DNA of 34,596 nucleotides from a candidate division KSB1 bacterium (lineage in GTDB: Bacteria; Zhuqueibacterota; Zhuqueibacteria; Zhuqueibacterales; Zhuqueibacteraceae): assembly GCA_034506175.1 (NCBI GenBank), contig JAPDQB010000057.1, positions 1 through 34,596 of the forward strand. Reading direction: 5' to 3'. This document shows positions 1 to 6,917 of this stretch, in pieces (position 1 is the first letter of the stretch; the number at the start of each line of letters is the position of its first letter). The notes beneath the pieces were generated by a model, which ran no database searches, was not told where the DNA came from, and saw only the letters and a list, made by a program, of their open reading frames with translations. A program made the translations under genes and the position numbers.

Positions 1-18
1 GCGCGTTCGGACGTTTTA

Positions 19-72
19 TAGCATGGTCTTTTCCCATGCTATATTAATCTAGAAAGATTTTTGAAAAAATCT
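19..72 (-). terminator. Possible terminator hairpins after the NtrC-type regulator
   Basis: Two inverted repeats lie just beyond the stop of the minus-strand regulator. One has 8-bp arms (19-26 and 34-41) around a 7-nt loop. The other has 8-bp arms (55-62 and 65-72) around a 2-nt loop and, read on the minus strand, is followed by a T-rich TTTCT. Either could end the three-gene signalling operon. The U-tract is weak, so the assignment is tentative. Confidence 0.35.
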
Positions 73-135
73 AGACTGAACGTTTGTCCTCTAGTTTGTT
101 GGAACTCTTAGCTTGACACCTATGGGACGAGGGGA

Positions 136-1494
136 TCAAGCCTCTTCCTGGCGATAGCGTGCCAGTTTATTGTGCAGCGTTTTTAAACTGATGCCTAAAA
201 TTTCCGCGGCGCGCGTTTTGTTGTTGTTGTTCGCGGCCAGCGTGCGCAGAATGATCCGGCGCTCGGCTTCGTCCATCGTCGCGCCGAGCGGAATGTGAAT
301 TTCCGCTGAATCTTCCTGATCAAATAAATATTTGGGCAGATCGCTCAGGGTAATTTGGCGTCCGGCGCAAAGCAAAACCGCGCGCTCAACCACGTTGCGC
401 AATTCCCGAACGTTGCCCGGCCAAGAGTGGCGCGAGAGAGTTTCCAAGGCTTTCCGCGAAAAGCCGTGAATGCGTTTGCCCGATTTGGCACCGTAACGCT
501 GGAGAAACTCCTGCGCCAGCAGCGGCAAGTCGCCGAGACGATCGCGCAACGGCGGCAACTCGATCTCGACCACGGCCAGGCGATAAAACAAATCTTCGCG
601 CAGGGTTTTTTCTTTGACGGCACGGCGCGCATCGCGATTCGTCGCGGCAATCAGCCGCACGTCGACGGCGATTTCCTTGCGACCGCCAAGCCGGCGGAAT
701 TTTTTTTCCTCCAGCGCGCGCAGCAGTTTGGCCTGCAGTTCGTAGGGCATTTCGCCGATCTCGTCGAGAAAAAGCGTGCCTTGATCCGCCAGCTCGAAGC
801 AGCCCGGCTTTTCATTCAGCGCGCCGGTAAACGCGCCTTTTTCGTGCCCGAAAAGCTCGTTTTCCAAAATGTCTGTCGGCAGCGCCGAGCAATTCACCGG
901 AATAAAAGGCGCTTTGTTGCGCGGGCTGCGTTGATGGATGGCGCGCGCCACCAGTTCCTTGCCGGTGCCGCTCTCGCCGGTAATGAGAACGCTGGCGTCG
1001 GACTTGGCAACGGCTTCGGTCAATTTGTAGATTTCGCGCATCGATTCGCTTTGCCCGATCAAGTCTTCGTAGCGCGTCAATTCGCGCAACTGCGTGGCCA
1101 TGGCGCGGTTGGAAAGCGTGAGCGCGTTTTTTTCGACGGCTTTGGCGATGACCTGTTTCAAGCGCGCGCCTTCGACCGGCTTGGTCAAATAATCGTACGC
1201 GCCGTTGCGCATGGCCTCGACGGCGGAATCAATCGTGCCGAAGCCGGTGACCATGATCAGCTCGGTTGGCAAATTTTTTTCGCGCAAGCGCCGCAATAAA
1301 TCCAGCCCGCTGAGATCGGGCAGCGACAAATCAACGACGGCGACGGCGATTTCTTCGTCTTGCAATGCTTGCCAGGCCTGGGTGCCGCTCATTGCCGTCG
1401 AAATCGCGTAGGTTTCATCGAGCAGGGTTTCGAGCGCGGACAGGACGCCGGGCTCGTCGTCAACCAGCAAAATTTTCTCGCGAGAATCGGGCAA
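136..1494 (-). CDS. Sigma-54-dependent NtrC-family response regulator
   Basis: Receiver-AAA+-Fis architecture of 452 residues, the usual length for the NtrC/ZraR group. The receiver (about 8-120) has the acidic pair in VDDE, phospho-acceptor Asp55 in VVDLSLPD and the Lys of YLTKP. The central ATPase has Walker A GESGTGKE, the sigma-54 contact loop GAFTGA, and FLDEIGEMP. The C-terminus carries a Fis-type HTH (TRAAEILGISLKTLHNKL). By family knowledge it activates sigma-54 promoters when phosphorylated. The start is a TTG preceded by GGAGGAAATTC, which sets the N-terminus. It is the last gene of a minus-strand run of hybrid kinase, DHp-only protein and this regulator, so it is probably the output of that relay. 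Its target genes cannot be read from the window. Confidence 0.95.
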   Translation of the reverse strand: MPDSREKILLVDDEPGVLSALETLLDETYAISTAMSGTQAWQALQDEEIAVAVVDLSLPDLSGLDLLRRLREKNLPTELIMVTGFGTIDSAVEAMRNGAYDYLTKPVEGARLKQVIAKAVEKNALTLSNRAMATQLRELTRYEDLIGQSESMREIYKLTEAVAKSDASVLITGESGTGKELVARAIHQRSPRNKAPFIPVNCSALPTDILENELFGHEKGAFTGALNEKPGCFELADQGTLFLDEIGEMPYELQAKLLRALEEKKFRRLGGRKEIAVDVRLIAATNRDARRAVKEKTLREDLFYRLAVVEIELPPLRDRLGDLPLLAQEFLQRYGAKSGKRIHGFSRKALETLSRHSWPGNVRELRNVVERAVLLCAGRQITLSDLPKYLFDQEDSAEIHIPLGATMDEAERRIILRTLAANNNNKTRAAEILGISLKTLHNKLARYRQEEA

Positions 1495-1549
1495 GAATTT
1501 CCTCCATGAAAAAGAAAGTCTCGGATGCCGGACAGGCGGTTGGTTCGTC

Positions 1550-1768
1550 CTACTTCAAATTCGCCGTAAAATCGACGACCTGATTTTGCACTTTATCCAG
1601 CTCATTGGCGACGAGAGCGAGATGCTTGAGCAGGCGTTCCTGCTGCGGCCCGGCGTTCTTCTGCGCGAGCATTTGCGCCGCCTCGAGGTTGAGCCTGGCG
1701 GTATGAATCGGCCCGCGCAAATCGTGCGCGAGCTTTTCGAGAAGTTTTTTGAGATCGGAGGTGGTCAT
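1550..1768 (-). CDS. Stand-alone DHp (HisKA-like) histidine protein, 72 aa
   Basis: A 72-residue protein that is essentially one histidine-kinase dimerisation and phosphotransfer hairpin. Helix 1 holds the H-box LAHDLRGPIHTARLNL, with His15 at the phospho-acceptor position; helix 2 is leucine-rich (about 42-68). There is no ATP-binding domain, no membrane segment and no room for either. The gene lies between a hybrid kinase ending in a receiver and an NtrC-type regulator, 55 bases from the latter. I infer a Spo0B-like phosphotransferase that moves phosphate from the kinase receiver to the regulator. It could instead be a vestige of a split kinase or a dimerisation partner that dampens the kinase. 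No strong ribosome binding site precedes the ATG, but the protein is too family-like to be chance. Confidence 0.75.
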   Translation of the reverse strand: MTTSDLKKLLEKLAHDLRGPIHTARLNLEAAQMLAQKNAGPQQERLLKHLALVANELDKVQNQVVDFTANLK

Positions 1769-1847
1769 GGGTTTGGTTGATTTTTTATCGACAAATCAAG
1801 ACATAATTCTTTTCACACATGGCTTGGCCTCAAACGCAGCTCAAGCA

Positions 1848-4800
1848 CTACACCCCATTCCCCAGCCATTTCTCCAACATGCCCAAAATATCCTTGCTTT
1901 CGAAAGGCTTGGTGAGATAATCATTGCAGCCGGCGGCGAGGGCTTTTTCACGGTCGCCTTTCATGGCGCGGGCGGTTAACGCCACGACCGGGATGTGCGC
2001 CAATTGTTTCTGCGCTTTGAGCATGCGCGCGACTTGATAGCCGTCCATGTTCGGCATCATGATGTCCATTAAAATGAGGTCGGGGCGTTGATGCTGTGCA
2101 GCCAGCAAGGCTTTGTCACCGGCCTCGGCAAACTCCACCTTATATCCGGCGTTTTCCAAAATGAACTGCATGGCGTAACGCGTGTTTTCATCGTCCTCGA
2201 TCACTAGGATGCGCGGCGATTTGGGGCGATGGCTCAAGGGAAAACGCAACGACAGCCGGCCGCGTTTTTTGGCGGCGGCCTTTCCATCAACACCCTTGCT
2301 TTTTGATTCACCGCCGGCGCGAGCTTTTTCGGCGCGGCTGCTGCGAACGACAGCGCGCACCGGCGCTGTCGAGGGCGGAATGTGAATGGTAAACTTCGAT
2401 CCTTTTCCCGGCTCGCTTTCGACTTCGATGTCGCCGTTCAAAATCATGAGCATTTTTTTTGAAATGGCCAACCCCAGGCCGGTGCCGCCGTGCCGCCGAG
2501 TCTCGGAATTTTCCAACTGCCGGAACGGCTCGAAGATTTCCTTTTGTTTTGATGATGAAATTCCGATGCCGGTATCGCGCACCGAGATCACCAGCGTGTT
2601 GCTGCGTGCGCGCGCCCAAACTTCGATTTCGCCTTTTTCGGTGAATTTAACCGCGTTGCCCAGCAGATTGGTCAACACGCGCGACAGGATGCTGCGATCA
2701 CACCGGAAACGTTCGGGCAAATTTTCGCCAAGGCGCACGCGCAAGGCCAATTTTTTTTGCTCGCACAACGGACGAATTGACTCCGTCGCCTCGCGAATGA
2801 TCTGCGCCGGCGCAAATTCTTCGATCACCGCCTCCATTTTGCCGGCTTCGATTTTGCTGAGATCCAAAATATCATTGAGCAATCGCAGGAGATTCTTGCC
2901 GCTGCGCTGCACCACGGTGAGCTGCCGCTTTTGTTCCGGGTTGAGCTTGCCGGGTGTTTCGCTTAAAAGAATCTCAGAAAATTGCAGAATCGAGTGCATC
3001 GGCGTGCGCAGCTCGTGCGAAACGCTCGCCAGAAATTCCGAGATCAATTGATTGGCGCGCTCCAGCGCCATCGCCTTTTCGTCGGTCTCGTGAAATAAAT
3101 GCGCGTTTTCAATGATCAACGCCGCCCGGTCGGCAATATCAGCAGCGAAATCGGCGTCGTTGGGATGCTGAAAAATGGAATCGGAAACGCCCTCCGGCAG
3201 CAAATAAGCCATGACGCCGATGCTGCGGCCGCGTGATCGCATGGAAACAAGCTGGGCTTTGGCAACCGGCCGGTTGTTGTCTTTCAAGGCGAGCAACGGT
3301 TCTGATGATTTGATTTTGACGACTTCGGCAAGAATCGACGGCGGCAGCTCAGCTTGACTCAAATCGATTTGAACGATATCGGCGGTGGTTGTCGTGGTAA
3401 AACGCGGCAACAGCGTTTCAGAGAATTCATTCGAATCGAGCAGGCGGCTTTTAGGCCGGTCGCTTCTCGAGGTCGTCGTACCCAAAGCGCAAAGCCAACG
3501 GCGCTCACCGAAAGGCTGCACCAGCACCAAACAGGGCCGCGAGAACGCCTGCACGCCAATGCCGGCAATTTCGGTTACCACCTGTTCAACCGTCCCGGCG
3601 ACACGAAAAGCTTTTCCGATATCCGCCAACACCCGCGCTTGCCGCTCGTTGCGTTGATGCAACGCCAACAAACGGCTGTTCTCAATGGCAATCGCCGCGT
3701 CATCCGCGAGAATTTCAAGATCGCGAACCTGCTGCAAGTTCGGACGGTAACCTTCCGACGGGTTGAAAACAATGATGAGGCCGATCAATTGATCGCGGGA
3801 ACGAATCGGCACCAGCAAGCCATCGTTCGGCAGCCAATCGCCGTTGGTCGGAACTTCCAGCGACGCCGGGATGAAAATCGGACGGCCGCCGGTCCACTGG
3901 CGCGAGTCGATAAAAAAAGATTCGCTGAGGCGAAAGCGCTCCAACAGATAAGGTGCCAACTCCGAGTAGGGTATTTGCTGCATCGGCCGCAGCGACGGGG
4001 CGTTGCGATTGGCAAAGCCGCTTTGTGCAACCAACTGAAAGACTTCGTTTTCTCGGCGCTGGAGAATCAAAACGCATTGCCATCCCAGAGCGGCGGCAGC
4101 TTCACTGACTTTCTGCATGATCAAATCGAGGCCGACGTTGAGGCGAATATCTTCGCCGATTTCCATCAATTTGGCGAGTTGATCGATGCGCCGCTGCAAT
4201 TCACCGGTGCGGCCTTGCAACGAGGCCTGATGCTGCTTGCTGCGGACAATCTCCGCGGTCTTTGCTTCAAGCTCTTCGGCTTGCAGACGCAATTTTTCCT
4301 CGAGTTCCTTGCGGGCGGTGGCGTCGCGCTCGATCCAAAGATAGCGAATGATTTTTTCATCGGCGCCGGCAATGGGGATGACCGAGAGGTCGCTGATGAA
4401 TTCACCGCCGTCCTGGCGGCGGCTGACCATTTCACCGCGCCAGGATTTATGCTGAATGAGCCGGCGATTGATTTCATTCCAGCGTCCGGCCTCGCCCTCG
4501 TCGTGATAAAATTGCGGCGTTCGGCCGATCATTTCACTACGTGCAAAACCAGTGATCCGCTCGAACGCTTCGTTGACGTAAAGGATTTTGTTGGCGGTGT
4601 CGGTGATAACGATGGCATCCATCGCGTTTTCGACACATTGCTGAAAAATGTGAAGGTCCTTGGTTTTTTCGGCGACGATATCTTCCAGTGAGCGCGCCGC
4701 CAAATGCCGCGCTGTCAAATCGAGCACACTGAGATGAACGCCGAAGATCTTTTCGTATTTGTCCTGCAAGGGCGCGGCAAAAATTTGCAAAAATTTTTCT

Positions 4801-5897
4801 TCATCGGCGATGATGTGGTGAATTTCCACCAATGAAGAGCGGCCGCGGCGAGCTTCTTGCGCCGATGGCAGGAGTTTTTCGAACAGTTCGCGCGGCAACA
4901 GGCTGGAAAGTTTTCGTCCAATGACTGCTGCGGCATTCAACGAATCGGCAGACTCATTTTGGGGAGTTGATAAAGTTTTTTTCGAGTCGACGGTTTGAGC
5001 TGATTTGGCAGCCCCGAGGGCTCCCACGGTTTTCATAAACTGCAAAAATTGGAGGTTGACATAGGTTGCCCGCTCATCACGATCTAGATGCAGCACAGCC
5101 TCCCGCGTAAATTCGAGAATGGCGGCTTGCCGCTGATTTTCATCTTCGAGCTTGATGGTATTTTCCAGCAGCCCGGTGCGCAGCTCTGATTCCAGGCGCA
5201 GAAAGCGGACGTGATCAGCAAAGAGCGCGGCGATAACTAAAAAAACAGCGAAACCGAAAATGGCGTAAGCCACAAGTGGCTGCTGGCGCGCGAAATAAAA
5301 GAATGAGACACCGCCGGCAAAAATGAGCGAGGCGAGCGCCAGCCAAAACCATAGCGCCGCGCGTTCACGCCAAAGCCGGTAAAGCGCAATGCCGGCGGCG
5401 ATCAAAAAAATTCCGGCGGCAATGCCGGCAAAGATTTGGCGCAGGGCTTCGTTCAAGGGAAAATGAAAAATGCCATAACCTTCGACGGCGCCGCAAAGCG
5501 TGATCAGCGCCACCATTGCCCAGCACACCAGTTGCCACCGAAAAAAAATCCGGCGCGATTGCCGCGGCTCAGCGAGGCGCGAAGGCGAAACCGCGGCGGC
5601 GAACCATAATCCGCATGTTCCAAGGCAGAAGAGATAAAAGAAAAGCTCGCCGCCGAATAATTGCTGCACCCACGCCAACCCGAGCAGCGCGTGACCGATG
5701 GTGACAAGAATAAAAATGGTTGTAAGCAACATAACGGCGGACAGGCCGGCCAGAACGCCAAGGCTTTGCAAGCGATAAGCGCGTTCCGCCAGCGCGGTTG
5801 CAAAGAGCGCTAAAAAGGCGGCAATGCTGAGAATAGTGGCTGAGGCGCTTGCATCAAGAGTAAAAGCTTCAGCGCCTTTTAAAAATGAATCGAACAT
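1848..5897 (-). CDS. Membrane-bound hybrid sensor histidine kinase (PAS/GAF/HisKA/REC)
   Basis: A 1349-residue hybrid kinase. Residues about 15-230 form some seven hydrophobic segments of MASE-like character. A PAS-like region (about 255-400), a clear PAS/PAC (about 415-535), a coiled coil and two GAF-like domains (about 575-745 and 755-935) follow. The core has HisKA with His961 in SVSHELRTPM, the N-box at Asn1081, the G1 box RDTGIGI (about 1107-1113), the F-box FEPFRQ and the G2 box GTGLGL. A basic linker leads to a receiver (about 1228-1347) with Asp1235/1236, phospho-acceptor Asp1278, Thr1308 and Lys1330, all intact. Autophosphorylation and internal transfer to Asp1278 are expected. No Hpt domain is fused; the DHp-only gene downstream may fill that role. 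The signal sensed is unknown. Confidence 0.95.
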   Translation of the reverse strand: MFDSFLKGAEAFTLDASASATILSIAAFLALFATALAERAYRLQSLGVLAGLSAVMLLTTIFILVTIGHALLGLAWVQQLFGGELFFYLFCLGTCGLWFAAAVSPSRLAEPRQSRRIFFRWQLVCWAMVALITLCGAVEGYGIFHFPLNEALRQIFAGIAAGIFLIAAGIALYRLWRERAALWFWLALASLIFAGGVSFFYFARQQPLVAYAIFGFAVFLVIAALFADHVRFLRLESELRTGLLENTIKLEDENQRQAAILEFTREAVLHLDRDERATYVNLQFLQFMKTVGALGAAKSAQTVDSKKTLSTPQNESADSLNAAAVIGRKLSSLLPRELFEKLLPSAQEARRGRSSLVEIHHIIADEEKFLQIFAAPLQDKYEKIFGVHLSVLDLTARHLAARSLEDIVAEKTKDLHIFQQCVENAMDAIVITDTANKILYVNEAFERITGFARSEMIGRTPQFYHDEGEAGRWNEINRRLIQHKSWRGEMVSRRQDGGEFISDLSVIPIAGADEKIIRYLWIERDATARKELEEKLRLQAEELEAKTAEIVRSKQHQASLQGRTGELQRRIDQLAKLMEIGEDIRLNVGLDLIMQKVSEAAAALGWQCVLILQRRENEVFQLVAQSGFANRNAPSLRPMQQIPYSELAPYLLERFRLSESFFIDSRQWTGGRPIFIPASLEVPTNGDWLPNDGLLVPIRSRDQLIGLIIVFNPSEGYRPNLQQVRDLEILADDAAIAIENSRLLALHQRNERQARVLADIGKAFRVAGTVEQVVTEIAGIGVQAFSRPCLVLVQPFGERRWLCALGTTTSRSDRPKSRLLDSNEFSETLLPRFTTTTTADIVQIDLSQAELPPSILAEVVKIKSSEPLLALKDNNRPVAKAQLVSMRSRGRSIGVMAYLLPEGVSDSIFQHPNDADFAADIADRAALIIENAHLFHETDEKAMALERANQLISEFLASVSHELRTPMHSILQFSEILLSETPGKLNPEQKRQLTVVQRSGKNLLRLLNDILDLSKIEAGKMEAVIEEFAPAQIIREATESIRPLCEQKKLALRVRLGENLPERFRCDRSILSRVLTNLLGNAVKFTEKGEIEVWARARSNTLVISVRDTGIGISSSKQKEIFEPFRQLENSETRRHGGTGLGLAISKKMLMILNGDIEVESEPGKGSKFTIHIPPSTAPVRAVVRSSRAEKARAGGESKSKGVDGKAAAKKRGRLSLRFPLSHRPKSPRILVIEDDENTRYAMQFILENAGYKVEFAEAGDKALLAAQHQRPDLILMDIMMPNMDGYQVARMLKAQKQLAHIPVVALTARAMKGDREKALAAGCNDYLTKPFESKDILGMLEKWLGNGV

Positions 5898-5973
5898 AAA
5901 TGATTTTAAAACGTAATCCGTAAAACATAATTCGCAAAACGAAAAGCGGTTTGCTGGCGAAAGTCCGGCGCAA

Positions 5974-6420
5974 TCAAGACAATTTGGATAATCCGTTAAC
6001 CGGCAGGTTCAAAATATACGCCCAAGCCCTGATCTCGCCCTGGCCGGTTTGAACCGGAATCAATTTGCGCACAAACAGACTGCGCTCAGTGTGGTCCGGC
6101 CAGTAGCCTTCGATGACGTCGAGCGTCTCAAAAAAAGTGAGGGGATCGAAAATTTCAAATAATTCGCCGTGAATGAGCCGGCGCTCGCTGTGTGGTTGTG
6201 ATGAGGGTTGCTCGGCAGCCTGAGACGTCGGCGCCGAACGATACTCGTCCGCGATGTCAAGCACCAACCCCGGGAAGTCGCCGAGTGCATAAAGCGCGCC
6301 CGCAACCGCCGCCGTTGAGAGAAATTTCGCTTTTTGTTCGGAAAGAAAGTGCCCGCGTTCCATGCCGCGCATGAGCGAACCATAAACAAACAGCAGGTTG
6401 TGGGACTCAAGTGAATCCAT
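5974..6420 (-). CDS. Gamma-glutamylcyclotransferase (GGCT/AIG2-like) family protein
   Basis: 148 residues beginning with the family signature LLFVYGSLMRG (about 9-19), which forms the phosphate/glutamyl-binding loop of the GGCT fold. LDVIEGYWP carries the Glu expected to be the general acid/base. Family members cyclise gamma-glutamyl amines or dipeptides to 5-oxoproline, or are uncharacterised housekeeping enzymes. A low-complexity Ser/Gln-rich insert (about 63-80) sits in a loop ahead of the ELFEIFDP strand and is unusual. AAAGG lies about 10 bases before the ATG. The gene lies upstream of the hybrid kinase in the same direction with a 76-bp gap, so co-transcription is possible. The substrate cannot be told from sequence. 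Confidence 0.85.
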   Translation of the reverse strand: MDSLESHNLLFVYGSLMRGMERGHFLSEQKAKFLSTAAVAGALYALGDFPGLVLDIADEYRSAPTSQAAEQPSSQPHSERRLIHGELFEIFDPLTFFETLDVIEGYWPDHTERSLFVRKLIPVQTGQGEIRAWAYILNLPVNGLSKLS

Positions 6421-6612
6421 TCACTTCTACCTTTGAAGCCGGATTGCATCGCGATAGTTCTGACCGCTGATTGTTTTCAGCGCCAAAACACATCGTTGCC
6501 ATTCAACAATTGTCATTTTAATATAAAAAGTTTGGCCCGGAATGCAAATAGAAAAGTCGATTGCAAAAATGAAAGAGGAAAAGAAATATTTAATTTTTTT
6601 TTGAAAATAATT

Positions 6613-6642
6613 GCAACCTTTTGGCGGGCAGTTCCGTCTAAT
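6613..6642 (+). promoter_or_regulatory. Candidate ECF-sigma promoter
   Basis: GCAACCTTTT (6613-6622) and CGTCTAAT (6635-6642) match the general ECF pattern AAC-(16-17 nt)-GTCTAA, with correct spacing. No protein gene on the plus strand follows before the convergent propeller-kinase gene, so the expected product is a short RNA ending at the hairpin near 6790. This is a consensus match by eye and not a scored prediction. Confidence 0.45.
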
Positions 6643-6648
6643 CCATTG

Positions 6649-6796
6649 AGAGAGTTGTTGAAGACTTAAAGTGATTGGGCTCAAAAGTAATCACCGCATC
6701 GAAGTTTGGTGTTGGATGTGGTGTCAATCATAGAGACCTCCCGCGTGACCTAAGGAAAAGGCGATCCACGCCCGTGGATTGCCTTTTCCATTTTTA
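6649..6796 (+). ncRNA. Candidate small RNA between ECF-like promoter and terminator
   Basis: The interval between the ECF-like promoter and the hairpin terminator would give an RNA of about 148 nt. It contains a small hairpin (GTGATT 6671-6676 pairing with AATCAC 6689-6694), a 20-codon Trp/Cys-rich frame starting with GTG at 6671, and the terminator stem. No known RNA family was recognised. The call rests on promoter, structure and terminator being in the right order with no competing gene. Confidence 0.35.
6754..6796 (+). terminator. Strong intrinsic terminator, plus strand
   Basis: A 17-bp stem (6754-6770 pairing with 6773-6789) has one G-U pair and a tight 2-nt loop, followed by ATTTTT on the plus strand. 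On the minus strand no T-tract follows, so it acts for plus-strand transcription. There is no plus-strand protein gene upstream, which supports a small transcript here. Confidence 0.7.
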
Positions 6797-6917
6797 GCCA
6801 AGTAACATTTTGAGCGTCAATCCGGACGCACAAAGTTAGGCGAGGGGCGCTTAAATTTGTTGATCCCCGTGAAGGTTAAATACAAAACGCGGCCGCACGT
6901 TGATTTTTCCCCCTGGT

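Larger units (their letters stand above)
6421..6917. other. 497-bp intergenic region, probable small-RNA locus
   Basis: No convincing protein gene is present; the ORFs here have atypical composition and no recognisable family. The region contains an AT-rich stretch (6575-6612), an ECF-type promoter match, and a strong plus-strand hairpin with a T-tract, all listed separately. The remainder (6800-6917) shows nothing recognisable. Confidence 0.6.

Noticed and set aside
355..1299. 314-codon plus-strand frame over the NtrC-type gene
   Set aside because: Antisense to a gene with all diagnostic motifs; no recognisable domain of its own.
3354..4691. 445-codon open frame on the plus strand
   Set aside because: It is antisense to the hybrid kinase; composition is Arg/Gln/His-rich and matches no family. 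Long antisense frames are common in such codon usage.
6427..6684. Small frames on both strands upstream of the cyclotransferase gene (85 and 78 codons)
   Set aside because: No family, poor starts, composition typical of AT-rich intergenic DNA; they overlap the candidate ECF promoter.
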